From Flavobacterium pectinovorum (GTDB lineage: Bacteria > Bacteroidota > Bacteroidia > Flavobacteriales > Flavobacteriaceae), in NCBI RefSeq assembly GCF_022802975.1, contig NZ_JAFEVZ010000002.1, forward strand, positions 1 to 64,000: a stretch of DNA of 64,000 nucleotides, in the 5' to 3' direction. A program made the translations under genes and the position numbers. Each line of letters opens with the position of its first letter. Positions within the stretch are counted from its first letter, which is position 1. Shown piece after piece: positions 25,255-33,758 of this stretch. Under the pieces are notes generated by a model, which was given only the letters and a program-made list of their open reading frames with translations, had not been told where the DNA came from and made no database searches.

Positions 25255-26831
25255 ACAGCATCTACGATAAGTTAACGACTTTAGATTTTATCATTGTAGC
25301 GATTTATCTGGTGACTTTATTGGTTATTGGTTATGTGGTGAGCGTGAAGCAGAGCAAGAAGAACGAAACGCTTTTTATGGCGGGAAATTCCTTGAACTGG
25401 TACAACATCGGATTCAATATGTGGGGGACGAATGTCGGACCTTCATCCTTATTGGCTTTTGCCAGTATTGGTTATGCCACCGGAATCGTAGCCGGAAATT
25501 TCGAATGGTATGCTTTTGTATTTTTATTGCTTTTGGCTATCGTTTTTGCACCGAGATATATTGCCAGTAAAGTCAGCACGATGCCCGAATATATGGGAAA
25601 ACGTTATGGCGACAGCACCCAGACGATTTTGGCCTGGTATGCGATGGTGAAAATTTTAGTAAGCTGGCTGTCGTTGGGATTGTTTAGCGGTGGAATTTTG
25701 GTACGCCAGATTTTAGGAATTCCGATGTGGCAGAGTGTGACGGTTTTGGTGATTTTCTCCGGAATTTTTACTTACGCCGGAGGATTGAAAGCCATTGCCA
25801 AAGTGAATGTTTTTCAGATGATTTTATTGATTGTCGTTTCACTAACCTTATCGTATTTAGGATTACAGAAAGTCGGCGGCATAGAAGCTTTAATTGCCAA
25901 AACACCTTCTAATTTCTGGAATCTGGTACAGCCTGCAGACGATGCAAATTATCCGTGGCCTGCTATTTTATTGGGTTATCCGGTGGCCGCAGTAGCGTTC
26001 TTTTGTACCGACCAATCGATGGTACAGAGTGTTTTGGGAGCCAAGAATCTGGAGCAGGGACAATTGGGGGTGAACTTCATAGGCTGGCTAAAAGTAATGG
26101 CTTTGCCATTGTTTATTTTACCGGGAATTCTGTGTTCCGTTTTGTTTCCGGAATTGGGCAAAAACTCCGATTTGGCTTATATGACCATGGTTACGAATTT
26201 ATTCCCAAGCGGAATGAACGGTTTGGTAATTTGCGTGATGATTGCCGTTTTGGTAGGCACAATTGGTTCCTCACTGAATGCGTTGAGTACCGTTTTTACG
26301 AATGATATTTATGTAAAGAAAATGAATCCGACGGCATCTATAAAAGAACAGATCAAAATCGGAAGATTGACCATTGGGGCAGGTTGTGTATTTGCGATCC
26401 TGATTGCTATTGCGATTGACAATATCAAGGGGCAGAATTTATTCAACATCTTTCAGGCAGTTTTGGGCTTTTTGGCACCCTCATTATCTGTGGTGTTTTT
26501 GTTGAGTGTTTTCTGGAAACGCACCACAAAAAAAGCTGTAAACGCTACTTTGTCCTGGGGTTCAGCCTTTAGTTTATTCGTAGGAGTTTTGTATTTATGG
26601 ATTTTCCCGGCAGATAAATACCCGGTTTGGCCACACTTTTTATTGATTTCGTTTTACATTTTTGCTGTGCTTTTAATTGCGGCAGTGCTAATTTCTTTAG
26701 TGGATAAAAATCCGGAAGTTAATTTTTCAGATGAAAGGGATATTCCTAAAACTAGTAAAAAGGTGAAACTATTATTTGGTTTGTTGGGGTTGACAATCTT
26801 GGTTTTGTATCTTGTTTTCAATTTCAATTAG
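25251..26831 (+). CDS. Sodium:solute symporter (SSS/SLC5 family)
   Basis: The product is 526 aa with about 14 hydrophobic segments. It starts within the previous stop (ATGA overlap). SSS hallmarks: AGNSLNWYNIGFNMWGTNVGPSS in helix 1-2, the FTYAGGLKAIAKVNVFQ region, the helix with GTIGSSLNALSTVFTNDIY carrying the conserved Ser-Ser of the second sodium site, and FWKRTTKKA. Substrate is probably a sugar or uronide from the beta-helix enzyme encoded two genes upstream. It is one of two inner-membrane sugar importers of the locus, besides the FucP-type one. Confidence 0.88.
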   Translation: MNSIYDKLTTLDFIIVAIYLVTLLVIGYVVSVKQSKKNETLFMAGNSLNWYNIGFNMWGTNVGPSSLLAFASIGYATGIVAGNFEWYAFVFLLLLAIVFAPRYIASKVSTMPEYMGKRYGDSTQTILAWYAMVKILVSWLSLGLFSGGILVRQILGIPMWQSVTVLVIFSGIFTYAGGLKAIAKVNVFQMILLIVVSLTLSYLGLQKVGGIEALIAKTPSNFWNLVQPADDANYPWPAILLGYPVAAVAFFCTDQSMVQSVLGAKNLEQGQLGVNFIGWLKVMALPLFILPGILCSVLFPELGKNSDLAYMTMVTNLFPSGMNGLVICVMIAVLVGTIGSSLNALSTVFTNDIYVKKMNPTASIKEQIKIGRLTIGAGCVFAILIAIAIDNIKGQNLFNIFQAVLGFLAPSLSVVFLLSVFWKRTTKKAVNATLSWGSAFSLFVGVLYLWIFPADKYPVWPHFLLISFYIFAVLLIAAVLISLVDKNPEVNFSDERDIPKTSKKVKLLFGLLGLTILVLYLVFNFN

Positions 26832-26983
26832 ATGCTAAAGAAAGCATAACAAGTAGATATGTACAGTATTGCACATGAAAAGAAACAATTTTTAAATCCA
26901 ATTTCCTCAAAACCATTGAATTAATTCAATATTTTTATAAAAAACCATAAGTACCTTGTGCTGTTCAAACTAACACAAAACTT

Positions 26984-28495
26984 ATGAAAAAAATCTACTA
27001 TTTAATGCTGTCCCTTTTGGTATCGGGATCAGTTTCAGCAGCTACTTATTATGTGACACCAACCGGAAATGCTTCTAATTCGGGTTCGAGTTTTACTAAC
27101 GCTATGAATTTTAAAACGGCTGTGGGCAAAGCCGTTGCAGGAGATGTTATTTTATTACAGGCCGGAACGTATACAATAGCGTATACTGCCGGTGCTAAAA
27201 ACACTATTTCGTTTACAAAATCGGGCACTTCTTCAAGTCCTATTAAGGTAGAATGTGTAAACAATGGAAGAGCCGTAATAGATTTTTCGTTTCCGGATCA
27301 GGAATGGGTACAGGATTCGTATGGTTTTAGCATTACAGGTTCTTATTGGAGTTTCAAAGGAATTGCCATTACCAGAGCAGGTTATCAGGGAGCATATGTA
27401 ACAGGTGCCAATACTATTTTCGAAAATTGTGCTTTTTATAACAATCGTAATACCGGCCTGGAAATTAACAAAGGTGGTTCGAATACAATAGTAAAAAACT
27501 GCGATGCTTACCGAAATTATGACCCTAAAAAAAAGGGAAGCATGGCTGATGGTTTTGGTCCAAAACAAGAACAGGGACCCGGAAATAAATTCATTAACTG
27601 CCGTGCCTGGGAAAATTCAGATGACGGATACGATTGTTTTGACAGTACCCAAAAAGTAACTTTCGAAAATTGCTGGGCAATCAGAAACGGCGTTGATGTG
27701 TGGAATTACGGAGGCTTTACCGGAAACGGAAATGGTTTTAAAGTAGGAGGGAATTCTGTTCCGGCTGACAATGTACTGACCAAATGTGTTGCAATAGGAC
27801 ATCCCAAAAAAGGATTCGATCAGAACAACAATACCGGAAGCATAACACTATATAATTGTACAGGATTCGGAAACAACATCAACTTTGGTTTTGGAAATCC
27901 GGTGCAGTCGGGAAAGAAACATATTTTTAAAAATAATATTTCATTATCCGGAACAATTTCTATTTCAAATGCTACACAGCAAAACAACTCGTGGAATCTA
28001 AGTGTCACTGTAAATACCTCCGATTTTACAAGTAGCAGTACTTCACTTGCCATCGGAGCCCGACAGTCAAATGGGGATCTTCCGACTAACTTGCCTTTCA
28101 AATTAGCTCAGGGAAGCGATTTAATTGACAAAGGAACAAATGTTGGTCTTTCTTACTCGGGCAGTAATCCTGATTTGGGTTATTCCGAAAGTAACTTTAC
28201 AACCGCTAAAAAAATAAATACTGATGAGGTTGAGAAAACAATAGAGGGTACTGACTCTGATTTCACTTTTAATTACTATCCAAATCCGGTAAAAAACATT
28301 TTGACAATAGAAGGCAATGAAATTACAAAAGGAGCTGTAATTCAATTGTTTGATTTATCCGGTAAATTGATTGTCAATAAAGTAGTGAATGGAGAGACAC
28401 AAAACTTAAGTTTAGAAAATCTTCCATCTGGAGCTTATATTTTGACTTTAACAACTAATGGAAATAAAATTAGTAAACGTATTATTAAAGAGTAG
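26984..28495 (+). CDS. Pectate lyase PL9 with T9SS sorting domain
   Basis: The product is 503 aa: signal peptide (about residues 1-19, ending VSAA), a long right-handed beta-helix, and a type A C-terminal sorting domain beginning YYPNPVKN. PL9 features are clear: SMADGFGPKQEQGPGNKF, CRAWENSDDGYDCFD (calcium-binding acidic residues), and the candidate catalytic Lys253 in GNGNGFKVGG. It cleaves polygalacturonate outside the cell after export by type IX secretion. It has its own 150-bp upstream gap and a terminator downstream, so it is probably transcribed alone. No copy of the 19-bp operator or CAGGA repeat was found upstream. Confidence 0.9.
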   Translation: MKKIYYLMLSLLVSGSVSAATYYVTPTGNASNSGSSFTNAMNFKTAVGKAVAGDVILLQAGTYTIAYTAGAKNTISFTKSGTSSSPIKVECVNNGRAVIDFSFPDQEWVQDSYGFSITGSYWSFKGIAITRAGYQGAYVTGANTIFENCAFYNNRNTGLEINKGGSNTIVKNCDAYRNYDPKKKGSMADGFGPKQEQGPGNKFINCRAWENSDDGYDCFDSTQKVTFENCWAIRNGVDVWNYGGFTGNGNGFKVGGNSVPADNVLTKCVAIGHPKKGFDQNNNTGSITLYNCTGFGNNINFGFGNPVQSGKKHIFKNNISLSGTISISNATQQNNSWNLSVTVNTSDFTSSSTSLAIGARQSNGDLPTNLPFKLAQGSDLIDKGTNVGLSYSGSNPDLGYSESNFTTAKKINTDEVEKTIEGTDSDFTFNYYPNPVKNILTIEGNEITKGAVIQLFDLSGKLIVNKVVNGETQNLSLENLPSGAYILTLTTNGNKISKRIIKE

Positions 28496-28540
28496 AGCTG
28501 AAGAATTTATAATTATCCATAAAGTAACTCATAGAAATCC

Positions 28541-28572
28541 AAAAGCCGCAAATCATAAGACTTGCGGCTTTT
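28541..28572. terminator. Rho-independent terminator
   Basis: Perfect 11-bp stem AAAAGCCGCAA (28541-28551) with its complement at 28562-28572, 10-base loop. It lies between the convergent PL9 and decarboxylase genes. Confidence 0.85.
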
Positions 28573-28622
28573 AGCGTTAGTAATTGAAGGTTATTTTATA
28601 TAATTTTTTGATGACATTCAGT

Positions 28623-29993
28623 CTAAACCACTTTTGCAATTTGTGTATTTACACGAATATTATTAGGAGCGTCTAAGCCTGGTGTTTCATAATTGCTGAA
28701 TTCTAAATTAACACCCGGTCTAAAAATCAGGCAGTGTGTTGAACCTCCAAAATGAAACATCCCCAGCTCGTCGCCTTTTTTCACAATGTCTCCGGCTTGT
28801 ACTTTTATTTCGCAGCTGGAAACCTCTGCCATCCCCACAGGCATTACACACATCAATCCAATAGACGGATTATCTGCCTCAATAAATATAACCGCTCTGG
28901 TGGCAACTGCAGTTAAAAAGGGTTGTGAATTGTTAGGCGCACTCGAATCGGCTCCCTCCGGATTGTAGAAACCCTGGTATAGATTTTCTAAATAATAAGA
29001 ACCGTTTACAATAGCCGTTTTTACGATTCTACCGTTTACAGGACTGTGCCAGCGGTGGTAGCTCAAAGCGCTCAAAAAGGCCTGATAAACTGTTCCACCC
29101 TCAAATTGAGGTGCTAATGAGTCAAAATTCATCATGTTTTCTAACGAATAAGGTTGTCCTTTTAACCAAAACTGATCCGACAAAGCCACATTCTTAGCCA
29201 CTTGCAAAGGTGCCGACTCACAAGCATTTACAATAATCGAATCATCATCGGGAGCAGTAACAGGGCGCACATCCGGGCAAAACAATCTCGTGAAAAAATC
29301 GTCCCAGCTTTTGAATCCATAATAGGGATCTGAAGGATCCGACTGAAAAACATCAGAAAATGTAGCAGTGACAGGAATCGGATTCGGTTCTAAGCCTAAA
29401 GCACCCTTGGCAACTTCCATCATTTCAGATTGTGCCAAATCGCTCAGCCATGCAATTACGTTTTCAGAAGGGTCATTTTCGATCAAAACATATCGGGAAT
29501 CTTCTGTAACCAAAAATTTAGACCAGTAGTTTAATATTTTTTTCAGCTGCTGATTGACTAATGCGTTTGAAAAAACATCGTACCCAAAATTGGTTGCCAT
29601 TGGCCATGCTAAAAGAGCGTTAATAGGAAATCCAATCATGCCTGCGGCGGTTTGATTTCCGGGAGCTACGGTTTGATAAGCTTCGGGAGCGGTTTGCATG
29701 ATTCCGTTGAGTAAAACAAGGAAATCTTCAAAATTCACAGGTTCCGGTTCCCAAAGTAAAGGAGTTCTTTGTTTTAAAAAATGTGCTTCGGAAAACATTC
29801 CCTGAACATTGGCATATAAAACAGGGTCTGAGTACACCAGATTTTGAAATTCGGCAATTTCAGGAATGAGCGGTGTTGGATTTTTTTTGACAAATTCCTT
29901 GATTTTGAGTGTCCAGTTTTCTATAATTTGCGGGTCCTGAGGTAACCAGCTTCCCAATAATTGTTTTGCTTTGTTGAATGTAGTTGCTTCCAT
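28623..29993 (-). CDS. Phosphatidylserine-decarboxylase-like (PsiD-like) pyruvoyl decarboxylase
   Basis: The product is 456 aa. The C-terminal half is the phosphatidylserine decarboxylase fold: the conserved YHRWHSPVNG histidines (about residues 318-327) and the self-cleavage site GGST with Ser418 as the expected pyruvoyl precursor. The N-terminal half (about residues 30-200, with PLLWEPEPVNFEDFLVLLN) matches the extra domain of the soluble branch that includes the fungal tryptophan decarboxylase PsiD. No membrane helix is seen. It probably decarboxylates an amino acid or a related compound rather than phosphatidylserine. Nothing links it to pectin; it sits alone between terminators. Confidence 0.78.
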   Translation of the reverse strand: MEATTFNKAKQLLGSWLPQDPQIIENWTLKIKEFVKKNPTPLIPEIAEFQNLVYSDPVLYANVQGMFSEAHFLKQRTPLLWEPEPVNFEDFLVLLNGIMQTAPEAYQTVAPGNQTAAGMIGFPINALLAWPMATNFGYDVFSNALVNQQLKKILNYWSKFLVTEDSRYVLIENDPSENVIAWLSDLAQSEMMEVAKGALGLEPNPIPVTATFSDVFQSDPSDPYYGFKSWDDFFTRLFCPDVRPVTAPDDDSIIVNACESAPLQVAKNVALSDQFWLKGQPYSLENMMNFDSLAPQFEGGTVYQAFLSALSYHRWHSPVNGRIVKTAIVNGSYYLENLYQGFYNPEGADSSAPNNSQPFLTAVATRAVIFIEADNPSIGLMCVMPVGMAEVSSCEIKVQAGDIVKKGDELGMFHFGGSTHCLIFRPGVNLEFSNYETPGLDAPNNIRVNTQIAKVV

Positions 29994-30194
29994 GGTTTTT
30001 TTGGGTTAAATTAATAACTAAGATATTTTAGAAAATAACTCAAAAAATTAAATTAGGTATGGAAGCTTATTTTTTTGTTATGAAAGAACTCATATTGCTG
30101 GTAGGAAATTAAAGATTTTTGGCGAAGACGTTAATTTTAAAATTAAGAATTGAAACTTGAAAATATGAAAACTTGGTATTGCTTTTTAAGTATA

Positions 30195-30234
30195 AAAAAA
30201 CACATAGTCTCCAACAGAGCTCTATGTGTTTTTT
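30195..30234. terminator. Rho-independent terminator
   Basis: Perfect 13-bp stem AAAAAACACATAG (30195-30207) with its complement at 30222-30234, 14-base loop and T/A tracts on both sides. It ends the exporter transcript, which runs on the minus strand. Confidence 0.8.
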
Positions 30235-30249
30235 GATTAAATGAATGCT

Positions 30250-30322
30250 GAAATTTGCTCGCAAAGTCGCAAAGTTTATTTTAAAAATCTAAAAAAGAAA
30301 ACCTTTGCATCTTTGCGAGATT
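30250..30322. repeat. GCAAAGTCGCAAAG palindromic repeat
   Basis: GCTCGCAAAGTCGCAAAG on the left pairs imperfectly with CCTTTGCATCTTTGCGAG on the right, around an AT-rich centre. This hairpin repeat type is distinct from the other families in the window. Confidence 0.65.
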
Positions 30323-30328
30323 AAAAAA

Positions 30329-31537
30329 TCAGCCCTTTTTTCGACCTTCAATATTCGGCAAAAAGCCGGTAATAACACCAATCAACGGCAGGAAGGCACA
30401 AATCTTAAAAACATATTCGATACTGGTCGCATCAGCAATTTTTCCTAAAACCGCAGAACCCAAACCGCCCATTCCGAAAGCAAATCCGAAGAAAAGACCG
30501 GCTACCAAACCCACTTTTCCCGGCAGTAATTCGGTAGCGTAAACTAAAATTGCCGAGAAAGCAGACGAAATAATCAGTCCAATAATTACAGATAAAATTC
30601 CAACCCAGAATAAAGAAACGTAAGGCAGCATCATAGTAAAAGGAGCAACACCCAATATAGAAATCCAGATGACATATTTTCTTCCAAAACGATCACCAAT
30701 TGGTCCGCCAATCAAAGTTCCTGCAGCAACTGCTCCCGAAAATAAAAATAAATAAACCTGAGACTGTTGAATCGAGATATGAAATTTATCAATCAAAAAG
30801 AACGTATAATAACTCGTAATACTCGCCATGTAGAAATATTTGGAGAAAATCAAAACCAATAAAATTGCTAACGAAGCAATCACTCTGTTTTTGGACAAAT
30901 GATGCGTTTCGATTTTAAGAGCCGATTTATTAGCCATTCTTTCAGATAAATGTGCTGTGTACCAAAGGGCAATTTTATATAAAGCAAAAATCCCAACCAA
31001 AGCAATAATACAAAACCAAGCCACATAACTTTGTCCGTGCGGAATGATAATAAAAGCGGCCAATAAAGGCCCGATAGCGCTTCCTGCATTTCCGCCTAAT
31101 TGAAAGATGGACTGCGCCAGCCCTTTTTTACCTCCCGAAGCAAGATGCGCCACCCGGGAAGATTCGGGATGGAAAATCGAAGACCCGATTCCGATTAAGC
31201 TCACAGATAATAAAAGATACGTAAAACTCGAAGCAATTGAAACAAGGAATAGTCCGGTCATTGTAAATAACATTCCGATAATCAACGAATAAGGTTTTGA
31301 TTTTTTGTCGGTATACATTCCCACAAAAGGCTGAAGGATAGAAGCAACAATCTGGTAGGTAAAAGTGATAATCCCGATTTGAGAAAAACTTAGATTGAAA
31401 TTATCTTTCAGTAACGGATAAATGGACGGAACAACAGCCTGTAAAAGATCATTGATCAAATGCGAAAAACTGATGATAAAAAGAATAGAATAGGTAGTTT
31501 TTTTGAGTATTTCCGAATTGGTTTTAATGGTCTCCAT
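30329..31537 (-). CDS. MFS exporter of the fosmidomycin-resistance (Fsr) type
   Basis: The product is 402 aa with 12 predicted membrane helices. SHLINDLLQAVVPSIYPLLK near the N-terminus is typical of the Fsr branch, as are GIGSSIFHPESSRVAHLASGG and QLGGNAGSAIGPLLAA. Family members export drugs or metabolites. The gene diverges from an AraC-type regulator gene 101 bp away, which is the likely controller. Link to pectin use is not evident. Confidence 0.85.
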   Translation of the reverse strand: METIKTNSEILKKTTYSILFIISFSHLINDLLQAVVPSIYPLLKDNFNLSFSQIGIITFTYQIVASILQPFVGMYTDKKSKPYSLIIGMLFTMTGLFLVSIASSFTYLLLSVSLIGIGSSIFHPESSRVAHLASGGKKGLAQSIFQLGGNAGSAIGPLLAAFIIIPHGQSYVAWFCIIALVGIFALYKIALWYTAHLSERMANKSALKIETHHLSKNRVIASLAILLVLIFSKYFYMASITSYYTFFLIDKFHISIQQSQVYLFLFSGAVAAGTLIGGPIGDRFGRKYVIWISILGVAPFTMMLPYVSLFWVGILSVIIGLIISSAFSAILVYATELLPGKVGLVAGLFFGFAFGMGGLGSAVLGKIADATSIEYVFKICAFLPLIGVITGFLPNIEGRKKG

Positions 31538-31638
31538 GAGTTATTTTTAGATTATGACAGATTAGAAATGATATCTGCAATTAATTTTTTTACAAAGGTG
31601 AAAATAAATGAGTGTGTCTTAATTACTATATTTGGACA

Positions 31639-32433
31639 ATGAATAACGATGTTCGGACATATAAAGTAGTTGATTTTGGATTTCAGATAAATCCTGACTT
31701 ACCAGTTGTGGGTTATACCGAAATGGTAACTGATGCCGTTTGTATATCACATTCGCATCCACGGGCACAGCTTATTTATGCTACCAGCGGTGTTATGAAT
31801 GTCGTAGTCAATAATCAGATTTGGGTTGTAAATCCGCTGCAGGGACTTTGGATTCCGGGTCATACCGAGCATCAGGTAACGTTTCAGAAAGATGTTAATT
31901 TATATAGTGTCTATGTCGATCCTTCGTTTATGGATGGGTTGCCGAAAGTCAGTTTTTCTTTTGATATTTCGGTATTTCTAAAACAATTGGTTTTTAAAAT
32001 CATTTCTTTTGGAACTGATGGAAATATCACATCTCCCAAAAGAAGAATCATCGATGTATTCCTGGACGAATTGGCCTTAATCGAACCAAGTGCCACTTTC
32101 CTGCCAACAACCAACCATGAAAGACTGCAAAAAGTAGTGCAGCTTTTGCTCAATGATGTAGCTAGTAAAAATACGATTGAGTATTATGCCGACATATCTT
32201 TTATGAGCAGCAAAACCTTATCCCGCTTATTCATCAAAGAACTCGGAATGAATTTCAGCGACTGGCGTACCCGATTGAAATTACTGGAAGCCATAAAACG
32301 ATTAGGCGAAAAGCAATCCATAAAAGAAATAGCGCTCGATTTGGGTTATGAAACTGCGAGTGCTTTTATTTTTATGTTTAAAAAGCATTTGGGAACGACA
32401 CCTGCTAATTATATTTTGGAGGATCAGAAATGA
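31639..32433 (+). CDS. AraC-family transcriptional regulator
   Basis: The product is 264 aa from the ATG at 31639. An upstream in-frame ATG at 31612 would add nine residues, but it lies within the probable promoter. The N-terminal cupin half carries SHSHPRAQLIYATSGVMNV and GLWIPGHTEHQV, a sensor domain that binds small molecules. The C-terminal 100 residues form the double helix-turn-helix: YYADISFMSSKTLSRLFIKELG and SIKEIALDLGYETASAFIFMFKKHLGTTP. It likely controls the divergent exporter gene. It is the only transcription factor encoded in the window, but it is not linked to the pectin operators. Confidence 0.88.
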   Translation: MNNDVRTYKVVDFGFQINPDLPVVGYTEMVTDAVCISHSHPRAQLIYATSGVMNVVVNNQIWVVNPLQGLWIPGHTEHQVTFQKDVNLYSVYVDPSFMDGLPKVSFSFDISVFLKQLVFKIISFGTDGNITSPKRRIIDVFLDELALIEPSATFLPTTNHERLQKVVQLLLNDVASKNTIEYYADISFMSSKTLSRLFIKELGMNFSDWRTRLKLLEAIKRLGEKQSIKEIALDLGYETASAFIFMFKKHLGTTPANYILEDQK

Positions 32434-32468
32434 GGATATTACTAAACTTTAACTAAAGAAGTTAATAG

Positions 32469-33500
32469 TTATCTAATTAAATAATCAAATCCCTTGAGTC
32501 TGCCAGTTTTCCTAATTCTAAATAAATCTTCTACATAAAAACCATGAGTAACGAAGATTTTTCCATTATCTATTTTGAAATAGGGTTCCGGAAAGTTTTC
32601 TATTATTTGTTTTTCAAACCTTTCGTCATAAGTAAATTCAATGGGGTCGACAAAATTTAGCAGTTCCGGCTGATTAACAGAGTCTGGAGTGATTGTGTGA
32701 AAAAGATTTTTGGGTTTTAAAGGTGATGCCCATCGGCCTTCTTTTGTCATGTAAACATCGTCAAACAAATATTTAACCTGAATTAATTCGTCTTTATATT
32801 GTAAAACATAAAGCAAGCTGTAATCGTATTCGAGAAAACTACTTTTAAAAGGCGAATAATTTTGCGGTAAAGGAGCTGAATGCGCATAGGAGGTAAACTG
32901 AATAGTATCTTTTGGATAATCGCCATAAATGTTTTTTACCACTTCATATTTTGCGAGCGTTCTGCTATCTGAAGGAAGATTGCAATGGCCGGGTGGAGAG
33001 TTCCAGGCTTTGATTTTTTTACCAACAAAGACGTATAATTTTGTAGGCTTTTCAGGATGTTCCGGCCAGACTTCACAAGGTTCTAATTTTAGTTTTAAAT
33101 TGAGATTTTTCTTTTTTACTAAATCTGCAACTGCATATTTCTGGGTAATGTGAGCATACGATTCGAAAAATAAACTATCGGTAAGATTGGCTCTGATCTC
33201 AAAGTTGCCTAAACTGTCTGTTTGTGTTGAATAGCTTTTATTTGAGTGAAGCTGATTTACGTTTGCATCTGTTTTATGATAATCATATTTAAAATCAGTT
33301 TTGTTTTTAATGGCATTTGCTTTTACGGTTTTATATTGTAGGGCATTATATTTTATGAGTTTGTTGATGGTATCATTTACAATTATAGAAACGGTACGGT
33401 CTGAATAAGTTCCGGTATTTTGAACATTTCCTTTTATTATCGCTTTTTGAGAAAAAACTATCTGAAAAGTAAATATAAAAAGTAGGATGTATTTTTTCAT
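32469..33500 (-). CDS. Secreted hypothetical protein
   Basis: The product is 343 aa with a signal peptide (MKKYILLFIFTFQIVFSQ). After it a carboxypeptidase-regulatory-like or transthyretin-like beta-sandwich is suggested by AIIKGNVQNTG and TQTDSLGNFEIRANLTDSLFFE (about residues 93-114). The middle has PCEVWPEHPEKPTKLYVFVGKKIKAW. I do not recognise the rest. It converges with the AraC gene and diverges from the GH78 gene. No lipobox or T9SS domain is seen. Function unknown. Confidence 0.6.
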   Translation of the reverse strand: MKKYILLFIFTFQIVFSQKAIIKGNVQNTGTYSDRTVSIIVNDTINKLIKYNALQYKTVKANAIKNKTDFKYDYHKTDANVNQLHSNKSYSTQTDSLGNFEIRANLTDSLFFESYAHITQKYAVADLVKKKNLNLKLKLEPCEVWPEHPEKPTKLYVFVGKKIKAWNSPPGHCNLPSDSRTLAKYEVVKNIYGDYPKDTIQFTSYAHSAPLPQNYSPFKSSFLEYDYSLLYVLQYKDELIQVKYLFDDVYMTKEGRWASPLKPKNLFHTITPDSVNQPELLNFVDPIEFTYDERFEKQIIENFPEPYFKIDNGKIFVTHGFYVEDLFRIRKTGRLKGFDYLIR

Positions 33501-33694
33501 ATTGTGATTAATATTTTAAGAGGTATAAATCAATAGCTTTAGAATTCTGATTGTTTATAAATTTAAAACAAATTACAACAATTTTTTGAGTATTTAATTT
33601 ATAGAATTCTGTTTTGGTAATTTCACTGAATTTGAATTAATAGTGTTTTAAAATTCTTTCAAAAAAGAAATATTTTGTTAATTTCAGGATGGTG

Positions 33695-33739
33695 CAGGAT
33701 ACTACAGGTTGTGAAATGTAAAAATAACACTTATCTTTA
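33695..33739 (+). promoter_or_regulatory. CAGGA direct repeat, 19-bp operator and -7 box upstream of GH78
   Basis: CAGGATACTACAGG (33695-33708) holds CAGGA and CAGGT 10 bp apart. The operator AAATGTAAAAATAACACTT (33714-33732) has one mismatch from the palindrome. It runs up to the -7 box TATCTTTA (33732-33739), whose TA starts 37 bp after the first repeat. The operator thus covers the promoter spacer. The GH78 start is 20 bp further on. Confidence 0.7.
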
Positions 33740-33758
33740 GTCCCAAAATATCTTTTTT

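Larger units (their letters stand above)
30000..30328. other. Intergenic region with terminator and palindromic repeat
   Basis: No gene is seen in these 329 bp. The first 190 bp are AT-rich and should hold the decarboxylase promoter (minus strand). They are followed by a terminator (30195-30234) and a hairpin repeat of the GCAAAG type (30250-30322), listed separately. Confidence 0.6.

Noticed and set aside
31639..32433. AraC gene as regulator of the pectin locus
   Set aside because: It is divergent from an Fsr-type exporter and far from the pectin promoters; local control of the exporter is simpler.
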